In this document: piece by piece, positions 42,479 to 51,347 of the stretch
How positions within the stretch are numbered: the first letter of the stretch is position 1
Layout: each line of letters opens with the position of its first letter
Assembly: GCA_016742125.1 (NCBI GenBank)
Contig: JACVCM010000003.1
Location: 7,761-71,760 of the forward strand
Origin: Sphingomonadaceae bacterium
GTDB lineage: Bacteria; Pseudomonadota; Alphaproteobacteria; Sphingomonadales; Sphingomonadaceae
Length of the DNA: 64,000 nucleotides
Direction of reading: 5' to 3'
Notes under the pieces: generated by a model
Seen by the model: only the letters and a program-made list of their open reading frames with translations
Told to the model about the DNA's origin: nothing
Database searches by the model: none
Made by a program: the position numbers and the translations under genes

Positions 42479-44142
42479 AGATTTTCGATGGCGGCCACCA
42501 TCGCCGCGCTCTGGGCCTGCGGGAGAGGGAGATACCGTCCACCCAGCGCATCGGCCAGCTCAGCTGCCTCAGCACGCGGCCGGGGCGAGATGTCGATGAC
42601 AATGCTGGCAAGGCCCTGGGCCGCAAACCCCTGTGCCGCACCAATGGCTTCGACGGCAGCCGCATCGCGATTTGCGCTGCCATCCAGAGCCACATTGCCC
42701 TTGCCGTCGGTCAGCACAGCAACGGTCGGTGTCTGCCCCCGCTTTAACGCGGCCTCCGCCAGTTGCCTTGCGGCAAGCAAGCCTGCCGCCAAGGGCGTGC
42801 CCCCTCCACCCGGCAGCGCAGCAAGCGCACGCCGAGCGCGGGTCAGTGATCGTGTTGGCGGCAACAGAATCTCCGCCCCCGCTTGCCGGAACGCGATCAG
42901 CGCGACCTGGCTGCGCTTCACATAGGCCTGCGCCAGCATCATTTCGACCGCACCCTTGGCTTCCGCCAGACGTGACAATGCCGACGAGCCCGAGGCATCG
43001 ACCGCAAAGATTGTCAAGCTTTCACGGCGCTGTTCATAATGCCGGATGCGCAAGTCGGATTTTCGGATGTGGATTTTGCGACGGTCGTCGGCACGTGTCG
43101 CACGCCGCCGGATATTCTGCCAGGGCGCGGCGGCGCGCAAACTGTCGATCAGCGCCAGCTTCCTACCATGCCCCGGTACGCCCCGCCGCGCTCCCATGGG
43201 TCGCCCGCGCAGCGCGGATTTCTGTTTTTGCCCCACGCGCCCCACTTGCCCCTTGCCGCCGCGCAGCGCCCTGCCCTCTATCTGATCGAGAATATGTCGG
43301 GGGATTGCCGCAGCGGCTGCTTCCAGCAGGATGTCGTCCAGGTCGATATCCTCAATCTTGCGGCTGTCATTGCCCTCATCTGCTTCATTGTCTTGCGGCG
43401 GGCTATCCGCCGGCTCCGGCGGCGGCGCTTCCATCTGCGGAATCTGCGTCGCGCGAGGCGCGAGCACCAGCCGGACAGCAGCTTCCAGATCGTCATCTCC
43501 AGCAACCTTGCGGCCGTGTAGCGCGGCGTGTGCGCGCGCGGCGGCGTGCGCAAAGTTCAGCGCGCGCACGGATGCTATCCCGAGCGCAGCTGCGGTTACA
43601 GCAATGGATTGAAGCCGGCTGTTGTCCAGCCGATCTACCTTGGCCAGTTTCTTTGCTTTCGGCCAATCACGGACGCATGACTCTCGCAGTAGAGAAATAT
43701 CGCAACAAAATGCCACACGCTCGGTCAAGACCGCAGGCGGCACTTCGTCTGGCTCGTGCCCGTCATCGAGCAGAATCGCCGCCAAATCGCCTCTGTCGAT
43801 AGCCTGTGCAATATGGGCCGCGACATTGGCCGCAACACGCTCTGCCATCGGCAGGATGATCACGCCGCCCGCGGCACTGTCGAGCAGCCCGGCGCGCACG
43901 ACGCCCTGTCCAGCAGCGAGCGTCGCCGCCAGGTCGAGGCCGCCGAGCCGACGCTCGGCATCGACATTGGGCGGAATTTTCACGACCGGTCCGTTTTTGC
44001 CTATTGCAGCCGTTGCGAAGGCGACCATCTCGTCGCGCACGGGTCCTTGGCCACGAAGCACGATGCCACCAAACAGCGCAGGATTGCGAACCAGAAGGTG
44101 GAAAGCAAGCGCCGCGTCGTCGATGACGGCGGCTTCGCTCAC
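42475..44142 (-). CDS. bchD: Magnesium chelatase subunit D
   Basis: 555-residue AAA+-like scaffold subunit. A degenerate AAA+ N-terminal part is followed by a Pro/Glu/Asp-rich linker (about 237-265) and a C-terminal von Willebrand A domain. The MIDAS motif is D-A-S-G-S (FAVDASGSSALSR near residue 377). It forms the motor complex with BchI that drives Mg insertion by BchH. ATGA overlaps tie it to both neighbours. Confidence 0.95.
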   Translation of the reverse strand: MSEAAVIDDAALAFHLLVRNPALFGGIVLRGQGPVRDEMVAFATAAIGKNGPVVKIPPNVDAERRLGGLDLAATLAAGQGVVRAGLLDSAAGGVIILPMAERVAANVAAHIAQAIDRGDLAAILLDDGHEPDEVPPAVLTERVAFCCDISLLRESCVRDWPKAKKLAKVDRLDNSRLQSIAVTAAALGIASVRALNFAHAAARAHAALHGRKVAGDDDLEAAVRLVLAPRATQIPQMEAPPPEPADSPPQDNEADEGNDSRKIEDIDLDDILLEAAAAAIPRHILDQIEGRALRGGKGQVGRVGQKQKSALRGRPMGARRGVPGHGRKLALIDSLRAAAPWQNIRRRATRADDRRKIHIRKSDLRIRHYEQRRESLTIFAVDASGSSALSRLAEAKGAVEMMLAQAYVKRSQVALIAFRQAGAEILLPPTRSLTRARRALAALPGGGGTPLAAGLLAARQLAEAALKRGQTPTVAVLTDGKGNVALDGSANRDAAAVEAIGAAQGFAAQGLASIVIDISPRPRAEAAELADALGGRYLPLPQAQSAAMVAAIENL

Positions 44143-45146
44143 CCGAACAATTCCTCCAGCGCGCGCTCGATCCGGGTCGTCGAACCGGTTTCATCAAGTA
44201 TATTGCGGCGCAAGCGGTGGCGCAGCGCGAGGGGTGCGATTTTCTTGAGATGCTTGCGCGTGACCTGCTTTTTTCCATCGAGCGCCGCCAGCGCGCGGCT
44301 CCCGCGCATCAGGGTCAACTCGCCGCGAAGACCGTCGGCGCCAACGGCCTTGCACAAGCTCGCCATGTCCTCAAGGATGGATTCGGGCGTTTCGACTTTG
44401 GGCAAGGCGGCCTTTGCCTTTGCGATACGCTTCAATACCTTGCCGTCTTCATCTGCCCATGCTGCGGCGAAACCCCGACCATCGCGCTCATTTTCGTCGC
44501 AGCGTTTCATGATCTCCACACGGTCGGCAATATCCTCTGGCGTGCGCACCTCAACCGACAGACCGAAGCGGTCGAGCAGTTGCGGGCGGAGTTCGCCTTC
44601 CTCCGGGTTGCCGCTGCCAATCAATACAAAGCGCGCCGGATGGCGGATCGAAAGGCCATCGCGCTCCACCAGATTTTCGCCCGATGCCGCGACATCAAGC
44701 AGCAGGTCGACAACATGATCCTCCAGCAGGTTGATCTCATCGATATAGAGAAAGCCGCGATGTGCCTTTGCAAGCAAACCTGGCTCGAAATGCTTTTCGC
44801 CGGCGCCCAGCGCGCGTTCCAGATCGAGTGTCCCGAGTACGCGATCCTCGGTAGAACCCAACGGCAGATCGACAAAAGGAACGGGCGCCTTAACCGCTTT
44901 GATCTTTTGACCGGGCACATAATCCGGACTGGCATCGATCTGCTCAGGCGCGCTGTTGAACCGGCACCCTTCGACGACCATTATCGGAGGCAAAGTCGCG
45001 GCCAGCGCGCGGGCGGCCGTAGACTTCCCCGTTCCGCGATCCCCGAAAATCATCACCCCGCCGATACGCGCATCGACCGCCGCGATCAGCAGCGCCTGCT
45101 TCATTTCGTCCTGTCCGACAATCGCGCTGAAAGGAAAGCTGCCCAT
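44139..45146 (-). CDS. bchI: Magnesium chelatase ATPase subunit I
   Basis: 335-residue AAA+ ATPase. Walker A is GDRGTGKSTAARAL near residues 35-48 and Walker B is LYIDEINLLEDH near 133-144. The beta-hairpin and sensor regions are intact. The ribosome binding site is weak. The 100-base gap to the divergent threonine-aldolase-like gene must hold the bchI promoter; I saw no TGT-N12-ACA there. Confidence 0.96.
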   Translation of the reverse strand: MGSFPFSAIVGQDEMKQALLIAAVDARIGGVMIFGDRGTGKSTAARALAATLPPIMVVEGCRFNSAPEQIDASPDYVPGQKIKAVKAPVPFVDLPLGSTEDRVLGTLDLERALGAGEKHFEPGLLAKAHRGFLYIDEINLLEDHVVDLLLDVAASGENLVERDGLSIRHPARFVLIGSGNPEEGELRPQLLDRFGLSVEVRTPEDIADRVEIMKRCDENERDGRGFAAAWADEDGKVLKRIAKAKAALPKVETPESILEDMASLCKAVGADGLRGELTLMRGSRALAALDGKKQVTRKHLKKIAPLALRHRLRRNILDETGSTTRIERALEELFG

Positions 45147-45245
45147 CGCACTTAGCTAACACACAAAAACGCGACGGCAAGATGTTGTATTCAAAGCGCA
45201 GCTTGTGGGTTGACGCGATGACAGGTTTCGCCGCATGCGCGGCCC

Positions 45246-46247
45246 ATGCGTTTCTTCTCCGACAATGCCGCACCGGTGCATCCCAAGATCATGCAGGCGA
45301 TCGCCGACGCGAACCATATCGACACCGCTTATGACGGCGATCGCTGGAGCACGCAGCTCGATGCGCGTTTTGGCGAACTGTTCGGCTGCGAGGTCGCGGT
45401 GCTGTGGGTTGCCACCGGAACTGCCGCCAATTGCCTTGCGCTGACATCTTTATGCCAGCCACATCAGGGAATCATCTGCAACCGTGAGGCGCATATCGAG
45501 GTCGACGAATGCGGCGCGCCCGGTTTCTACACCGGCGGCGCGAAGCTGATGCTGGTCGGCGGCGACGGGGCAAAGGTCGCGCCCGGCACCGTGAACGAGC
45601 TGCTCGGCACCATTCGCGACGATGTGCATCAGGTTCAGGCGGCGGCGCTATCGATTACCAACGCGACCGAATATGGGCTGGTTTACTCTCCTGAGGAGGT
45701 GTCTGCCCTTTCCGCGCTGTGTCGCCAGCGCGGGCTTGGCCTGCACATGGATGGCGCGCGCTTTGCCAATGCGGTTGCCTCGGTCGAACGCCATCCGGCA
45801 GACATCACAGTGCGGGCCGGCGTCGATGTGCTGAGTTTCGGCTTTGCCAAAAATGGCGGCATGGGTGCGGAGGCTTTGGTCTATTTCGACCCCGCCCTTG
45901 CCGACGCCGCGCGCTATCGTCGTAAACGCGCAGGGCATCTCCAGTCCAAGGGGCGGTTTCTGGCAGCGCAATTGCTGGCGATGCTGGAGGGCGATCTGTG
46001 GCTGGAGAATGCGCGTGCGGCCAATTCGGCGGCGCAGATTATCGCAACAGCCGCTGCCGAAAGACTGTTATATCCCGTTCAGGCAAACGAGATTTTTATC
46101 CGCCTGACAGCAGCAGAGGCCGCAACATTGCGCGCGAGCGGCTTTGACTTTTACGATTGGGGCGACGGCGCAGCCCGTCTCGTCACAAGCTGGCATCATG
46201 CCGAAGCAGACGTAGCACCGCTGGCCCGGGCGATAGACTCATTGTGA
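45246..46247 (+). CDS. Threonine aldolase-like PLP enzyme
   Basis: 333-residue fold-type I PLP enzyme of the beta-eliminating lyase/threonine aldolase family, which cleaves beta-hydroxy amino acids to glycine and an aldehyde. It opens with FFSDNAAPVHPKIMQAI. The PLP lysine is expected in SFGFAKNGGMGAEAL near residue 203. LHMDGARFANAV holds the PLP-binding Asp. It is the first gene outside the PGC on this side and overlaps the next gene by 4 bases. Confidence 0.88.
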   Translation: MRFFSDNAAPVHPKIMQAIADANHIDTAYDGDRWSTQLDARFGELFGCEVAVLWVATGTAANCLALTSLCQPHQGIICNREAHIEVDECGAPGFYTGGAKLMLVGGDGAKVAPGTVNELLGTIRDDVHQVQAAALSITNATEYGLVYSPEEVSALSALCRQRGLGLHMDGARFANAVASVERHPADITVRAGVDVLSFGFAKNGGMGAEALVYFDPALADAARYRRKRAGHLQSKGRFLAAQLLAMLEGDLWLENARAANSAAQIIATAAAERLLYPVQANEIFIRLTAAEAATLRASGFDFYDWGDGAARLVTSWHHAEADVAPLARAIDSL

Positions 46248-47170
46248 ACCACATCAATGCCGATTTGACCCCTGAACCGGGTCTGCTTGCCCCGCGCGTG
46301 CTGGTCCCCTTCCTGGTCGTATCGCTTATCTGGGGATCGACCTGGCTGGTTATTCGCGATCAGCTGGCCGTGGTCCCGGCTGGCTGGTCGGTGACCTACC
46401 GCTTTGCGATTGCGGCAATCGGAATGTTCCTGCTGACTGCATTCATGCGGCAACCGCTGAAGATCGACCGGCAGATGATGCTGTGGACGATGTTGCTGGG
46501 CCTGCTGCAATTCTCGCTCAACTTCAACTTCGTCTATGCTGCGGAGCATCATATTACATCAGGACTGGTGGCGGTGGTATTCGCTCTCCTCATCGTGCCC
46601 AATGCGATCCTTGGCAAATGGTGGCTTGGAAGACCGATTGGCGGCGGGTTTATTGCGGGTTCGGCCATCGCAGCCATCGGGGTTGCCTGTCTGATGTTGC
46701 GCGAATACCGCGTGGCGCCGGTGGGGGGTACGGAAGTGCTGATCGGCCTCGGCCTGACATTTTGCGGCGTCATCAGCGCATCGGTGTCCAACGTCCTTCA
46801 GGTCGTACCGAAGGTCGCGCGTTTCCCGACTGTCACCATATTGTCCTGGTCGATGCTCTGGGGAACGGTCGCGAATGCGGTGCTGGCATTCGTCATGGCG
46901 GGCCCGCCTACATTCGATCCGCGCCCGGCCTATCTAGGCGGCGTGCTGTATCTCGGTATCATCGGCTCGGTGGTGACCTTCCCGCTATATTTCAACCTCA
47001 TCCGGCATATCGGCCCGGGCAAGGCTGCCTATACCGGTGTCCTCATCCCGGTGATCGCAATGATGCTGTCCACGTTTTTCGAAGGTTATAGCTGGTCTTT
47101 GCTGGCAGCTTCGGGCGCAATGTTGGCTGTCATCGGATTGTTGGTCGCGATGCGCGTCAGGAAAGCTTAG
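46244..47170 (+). CDS. EamA/DMT family transporter
   Basis: 308-residue inner-membrane protein with about ten helices in two EamA repeats, of the drug/metabolite exporter type. The start FLVVSLIWGSTWLVIRDQ is typical. I chose GTG 46,244, which overlaps the previous stop (GTGA); the open frame upstream of it is inside the aldolase gene. Pairing with the aldolase-like gene suggests amino-acid or metabolite export. Confidence 0.85.
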   Translation: MNHINADLTPEPGLLAPRVLVPFLVVSLIWGSTWLVIRDQLAVVPAGWSVTYRFAIAAIGMFLLTAFMRQPLKIDRQMMLWTMLLGLLQFSLNFNFVYAAEHHITSGLVAVVFALLIVPNAILGKWWLGRPIGGGFIAGSAIAAIGVACLMLREYRVAPVGGTEVLIGLGLTFCGVISASVSNVLQVVPKVARFPTVTILSWSMLWGTVANAVLAFVMAGPPTFDPRPAYLGGVLYLGIIGSVVTFPLYFNLIRHIGPGKAAYTGVLIPVIAMMLSTFFEGYSWSLLAASGAMLAVIGLLVAMRVRKA

Positions 47171-47228
47171 GACTCGCAAACCCCTTGGAATCGCGTTAGC
47201 GTACAGCAAAATATCGAGGGAGAGAACC

Positions 47229-48758
47229 ATGGAGCAGCTGAGCGGGCAGGACGCGAGTTTCGTCTATCTGGAAACGCCAACAAGTCCGATGCATATCGGC
47301 TCGGTCGGAATTTACGATCCTTCGACCGCGCCGGGCGGTTTTGTCCGCTTCAAGGATATCCTTGCCCATATCGAAAGCCGTCTGGATAAGGCACGCAGCT
47401 TCAGGCAGAAACTGGTTCGCGTTCCTTTCGATCTCGACCATCCTTACTGGATCGACGATCCGAATTTCGACCTGGAATATCATGTCCGTCATATTGCGCT
47501 ACCCAAACCGGGCGACTGGCGGCAGCTGTGCATTCAGGTCGCGCGGCTCCACGCAAGGGGCATGGACCTGTCCAAGCCGTTGTGGGAATTCAATGTGGTC
47601 GAGGGGCTGGACAACATTCCCGGCATCCCGAAGGGCAGCTTTGCGCTGGTCGCCAAGGTGCACCATGCCGCCATCGACGGGATGTCAGGTGTAGAATTGT
47701 CGGCCGCAGTTCATGATATCGAGCCCAAGCCGGTGGAACATGCCGCAAAGTCGAGCTGGAAAGGCGAGAACGAGCCTGCAATCACCGAAATGCTGATGCG
47801 CACCTGGCTCAATTCCGTCACGCAACCCGTGAAATTCGCCAAGACTTTGGCAAACACGGTGCCCGGCGCGGCGCGGCTGATCAGCCAGGTCGCCGGAGGC
47901 GACGTTTCGCTGAAAGGCGCAAAGATGGCGCCTCAGACGCTTTTCAATGGCAAGGTTTCATCGCATCGGGTCTTCGATGGTGCCGCCTTCCAGCTGTCCG
48001 ATGTGCGCGCAATCAAGGACCGGCTGGATGGCGCGACGGTGAATGATGTCATCCTGACTATCATCGGCGGGGGTCTGCGAAAATATCTGCTGTCGCGAAA
48101 GAACCTGCCCAAAGAAAGCTTGCAGGTGATGGCCCCTATTTCCGTCCGTGCAGAGGGCGAAAAGGAAGCGCTGGGCAATCTGGTATCCGCGATGATCGTG
48201 CAGATCGGCACGCATATCGAGGATCCGATGGAAAGGCTCGCCTGGGTGCGCAAACAGGCACAGAACAGCAAGGCGATGACCAATGCGGTCGGTGCACGCA
48301 CCCTGACCGACTACAGCCAATTCCTTCCGTCTGCCCTGGCCGGACTTGGCGCGCGGCTTTACACGCGGCTGGGCGTATCGAACCTGCACTCGCCTGTATT
48401 CAACTGCGTTGCCACCAACGTGCCCGGACCGCGCATCCCGCTCTATTTCGCTGGCGCGAAACTGGTCCGGCAGATGGGCCTGGGGCCGGTTTTCGACGGT
48501 ATGGGGCTAATCAATACAATCTACAGCTATGGCCCGGAAATCGCGATTTCATTTACCAGTGACCGGGAAATGTTACCCGATCCGGCGAACTACGCGCAGG
48601 CGCTCAGGGATTCGTTCGAAGAATTGCTGAATGCAAAGCCAAATGCGGCGCCGGTAACGAAGAAGGCGGGGGCAGAACCGGAGGCGGTCGCCAAGAAAGC
48701 ACCGGCCAAAAAGGCAGCCGCCAAGAAATCGGCAGCGAAAAAGCCAAAGGCGAAGTGA
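47229..48758 (+). CDS. Wax ester synthase/diacylglycerol acyltransferase with Lys/Ala tail
   Basis: 509-residue WS/DGAT-family acyltransferase that makes wax esters or triacylglycerol from acyl-CoA. The catalytic motif HHAAIDG lies at residues 145-151. VPGPRIPLYFAGAKL, near residues 399-413, belongs to the conserved C-terminal domain. The last about 35 residues are a Lys/Ala/Pro repeat tail (AKKAPAKKAAAKK), which could bind nucleic acid or lipid-body surfaces; that is inference. The stop abuts the stop of the convergent hydrolase gene. Confidence 0.9.
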   Translation: MEQLSGQDASFVYLETPTSPMHIGSVGIYDPSTAPGGFVRFKDILAHIESRLDKARSFRQKLVRVPFDLDHPYWIDDPNFDLEYHVRHIALPKPGDWRQLCIQVARLHARGMDLSKPLWEFNVVEGLDNIPGIPKGSFALVAKVHHAAIDGMSGVELSAAVHDIEPKPVEHAAKSSWKGENEPAITEMLMRTWLNSVTQPVKFAKTLANTVPGAARLISQVAGGDVSLKGAKMAPQTLFNGKVSSHRVFDGAAFQLSDVRAIKDRLDGATVNDVILTIIGGGLRKYLLSRKNLPKESLQVMAPISVRAEGEKEALGNLVSAMIVQIGTHIEDPMERLAWVRKQAQNSKAMTNAVGARTLTDYSQFLPSALAGLGARLYTRLGVSNLHSPVFNCVATNVPGPRIPLYFAGAKLVRQMGLGPVFDGMGLINTIYSYGPEIAISFTSDREMLPDPANYAQALRDSFEELLNAKPNAAPVTKKAGAEPEAVAKKAPAKKAAAKKSAAKKPKAK

Positions 48759-49559
48759 TCAATGCCCCGATGAGGGGTAAACCAGACTCCGCGCACCGGT
48801 CCTTTCGAACGGCTTCCAACCATCTTCGGGCAGCGCCAGCCGGTCTGCAATTGCCCACATCACAGCGGGGTTTGCACCCAGCCCGCAATGACTGCCGCGC
48901 ACCTCGATATTGTCGGTGGTCGCGGCTTTAGGCTCACGCGAATTCTGCCAGGCCACGATGCCATCATTGCGCGAGAATATTGCGGTTGCGGGCACGGGCG
49001 GCGGGGCGTGCCCTTCGCTGACCTGTTCCTTCAACTTGGGGTCGTTCATTTTCTGCCCCGTGACCCATTGATAGGCGCGCCAGGCATTGGTTGATTTGGG
49101 CGTGCCGGTAATCGGCGAGCCGAGCGAAATCACCTGCCGCACAAGATCTGGACGACGCCGCGACAGTTGTCGTGCAAACGAGCCGCCGAGCGACCAGCCG
49201 ACGATACTCACCTTGCGACCCGTTTTTTCGTAGATCGCCTCAAGCCGGTCGATCATCTTCTCGCCGTCGAGTCCGACCGCGCGTGGACCCAGATTGCGAC
49301 CGAGCTCCCACTGATAAGGATCGTATCCCAGCCTTTTAAGATAGCGGAACAGCGGTTTCATCGTGCCTTCACCCGCCATGAAGCCGGGCAACAACAACAC
49401 GGGATGCCCATCGCCCTTCGGTGCCTGCAACAGAAAGGGAGCAAGCCATGGCAGCGACCCGATCTCGAACATGGCGCGTGGAAATTCCGTGAATGCCAGC
49501 AATAGCGATGGCGATTTAGCTGACCCCATATGGTCGGCGGCGATTGAAGCCAAAATCAT
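48759..49559 (-). CDS. Alpha/beta hydrolase (lipase-like)
   Basis: 266-residue hydrolase. The nucleophile elbow is GWSLGG near residues 121-126, preceded by VLLLPGF, and the probable catalytic His is in GSHCGLG near 223. A lipase or acyltransferase function is likely. It is convergent with the WS/DGAT gene with no gap, suggesting opposing roles in storage lipids; this is inference. A GGGAGA lies too close to the first ATG, so a start at the second in-frame ATG (49,529) is possible. Confidence 0.82.
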   Translation of the reverse strand: MILASIAADHMGSAKSPSLLLAFTEFPRAMFEIGSLPWLAPFLLQAPKGDGHPVLLLPGFMAGEGTMKPLFRYLKRLGYDPYQWELGRNLGPRAVGLDGEKMIDRLEAIYEKTGRKVSIVGWSLGGSFARQLSRRRPDLVRQVISLGSPITGTPKSTNAWRAYQWVTGQKMNDPKLKEQVSEGHAPPPVPATAIFSRNDGIVAWQNSREPKAATTDNIEVRGSHCGLGANPAVMWAIADRLALPEDGWKPFERTGARSLVYPSSGH

Positions 49560-49630
49560 TCTCCCGAAAACATTAAACGTCGGTCTGTTGCCGATCTTAA
49601 CGGGAGGCTAGGCCCGATGTTCCGAATCCG

Positions 49631-50455
49631 TCAATCGCTTCTTTTGCCTTCCGTTACGGAAATCGCCGCAAGCCCCTGTTTGTAATCGGAATAAGTTGGT
49701 TGCCAGTTTAGCAATCGTTTGGCCTTTCGGTTCGAAACGCGGCGATTTTCGGCATAAAATGCACGCGCCATGGGCGACAGACCGGCTTCGTCGACCGACT
49801 GCAGCGGCGGCCATTCCCGGCCCATGAGCCCGCAGGCATGTTCGATAACCGCATTTTGCGAGGCAGGACGGTCATCGGCAATATTGTAAACACCGGCTGG
49901 TCCGCAGAGGGACGCTACGACTGCCGAGACGATGTCATCGACATGGATGCGGCTGAATATCTGGTCGGGCAAGTCGATCCTATGCGCCTTGTCTTGCCGA
50001 ACGCGGTCGAACGCAGACCGACCCGGTCCGTAAATCCCGGGAAGACGAAAAATGCGTACGTCATGGCGCAATTCCTGCCAGGCAATATCGGCGTCTGCCC
50101 TTGCCGTGCGGCGACCCTGACCGACGGGTGCACTTTCATCGACCCATGCGCCCTTGGTATCGCCGTAGACACCGGTCGATGAGAGATAGCCGATCCAACC
50201 GGCCGAGTTTGCAGCGATGGCATCGCCATAAGCCGTCAGGACGCTATCGCCGCCTTCTGCCAAGGGCGGTACGCTCGACAGGATATGGGTGGCGCTATCA
50301 AGTGCCGCCAGCACGGCGTGGCGATCATCGAACGCCACCACATCGCCGCCGCTCATCCGCTTCGTGCCGGTCACCTGCCAACCCTGCCCGCGCAAAACAT
50401 CGGCCAGCCTTGTTGCCGTATAACCCATTCCGAATATCAATATGCGGTTTGCCAC
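49631..50455 (-). CDS. NAD(P)-dependent epimerase/SDR (YeeZ-like)
   Basis: 274-residue extended SDR-like protein. The glycine motif is LIFGMGYTATRLA at residues 6-18, and the active-site-like segment SSTGVYGDTKG near 91-101. RLPGIYGPGRSAFDR and IHVDDIV are typical of nucleoside-sugar epimerase relatives. Substrate unknown. It is divergent from pgeF. Confidence 0.82.
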   Translation of the reverse strand: MANRILIFGMGYTATRLADVLRGQGWQVTGTKRMSGGDVVAFDDRHAVLAALDSATHILSSVPPLAEGGDSVLTAYGDAIAANSAGWIGYLSSTGVYGDTKGAWVDESAPVGQGRRTARADADIAWQELRHDVRIFRLPGIYGPGRSAFDRVRQDKAHRIDLPDQIFSRIHVDDIVSAVVASLCGPAGVYNIADDRPASQNAVIEHACGLMGREWPPLQSVDEAGLSPMARAFYAENRRVSNRKAKRLLNWQPTYSDYKQGLAAISVTEGKRSD

Positions 50456-50528
50456 GATAGGCTCGTTCGCAATCTAATGGCTTGCCGTCAAGCGATGCAC
50501 TTGCGATGGAGAATATCAGGGAGGACGG

Positions 50529-51287
50529 ATGAAAGTCGAAGTCATCAGATCGCGGACGCTGGACGATGTGCACCACGGTTTTCTGGGGCGTGTTGGCGGA
50601 GTGTCGACAGGCATTTATGCCGGCCTGAACGTCGGCCTCGGCTCCGATGACGAGCGCGACGCCGTTATTGAAAACCGCCGCCGCGCCGTCGAGGCCGTAA
50701 TGCCGGACGCGGCTCTCGCGCGGGTCTATCAGATCCATTCGCCCGACGTGGTGACCGTCACATCGGGCAATGAGGACGAGCCACCGAAAGGCGATGCGAT
50801 GGTCACCGACCGGCCGGGCATATTGCTCGGTATCGTCACGGCGGATTGTGTGCCGGTGCTCTTCACAGACAGGCAGTCGGCTGTGGTCGGCGCGGCGCAT
50901 GCAGGCTGGAAAGGCGCGATTGCCGGCGTCACCGACAACACGATTGCCGCAATGGAGGCACTTGGCGCCGACCGCAGCCGGATCGCCTGCGCAATCGGAC
51001 CGTGCATCGCGCAAAAAAGCTATGAGGTGGACGAGGACTTTTTCCGACGCTTTGCTGGGGCAGATGCTGCGAACGAGCGCTTCTTTGCCGACGGCAAGGC
51101 GGGACATTATCAGTTCGATATCGAGGGCTATGTTGCCGCACGGTTGGCGGCCGCCGGGATCGGGAAAATCGAATGTCTGGGCGAAGACACCTATAGCCAG
51201 ACGGATCGCTTTTTCAGCTATCGCCGCAGTTGCCATCTGGGAGAACCGGGTTATGGGCGGCAGATTTCGTTGATCGGTCTGCGTTGA
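50529..51287 (+). CDS. pgeF: Peptidoglycan editing factor PgeF (YfiH/laccase domain)
   Basis: 252-residue multicopper-oxidase-related protein. Metal-binding residues are expected in YQIHSPDV (His), TADCVPVLF (Cys) and AAHAGWKG (His). Family members remove wrongly built peptidoglycan precursors or act as purine nucleoside phosphorylases. GGGAGGAC precedes the ATG. Confidence 0.9.
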   Translation: MKVEVIRSRTLDDVHHGFLGRVGGVSTGIYAGLNVGLGSDDERDAVIENRRRAVEAVMPDAALARVYQIHSPDVVTVTSGNEDEPPKGDAMVTDRPGILLGIVTADCVPVLFTDRQSAVVGAAHAGWKGAIAGVTDNTIAAMEALGADRSRIACAIGPCIAQKSYEVDEDFFRRFAGADAANERFFADGKAGHYQFDIEGYVAARLAAAGIGKIECLGEDTYSQTDRFFSYRRSCHLGEPGYGRQISLIGLR

Positions 51288-51294
51288 GCCGCGA

Positions 51295-51334
51295 TTGTCA
51301 GCGACGCTGATCCGCGCGTTAGCGAGGATGACAA
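51295..51334. repeat. Imperfect inverted repeat between pgeF and the transporter
   Basis: TTGTCA at one end and TGACAA at the other flank a partly complementary interior (CG-x-CGCT / AGCG-x-GG) around a CCGCGCG centre. No U-tract follows. It may be a short dispersed palindrome or a weak RNA structure. Confidence 0.35.
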
Positions 51335-51347
51335 GGAAGGGGGAGGA

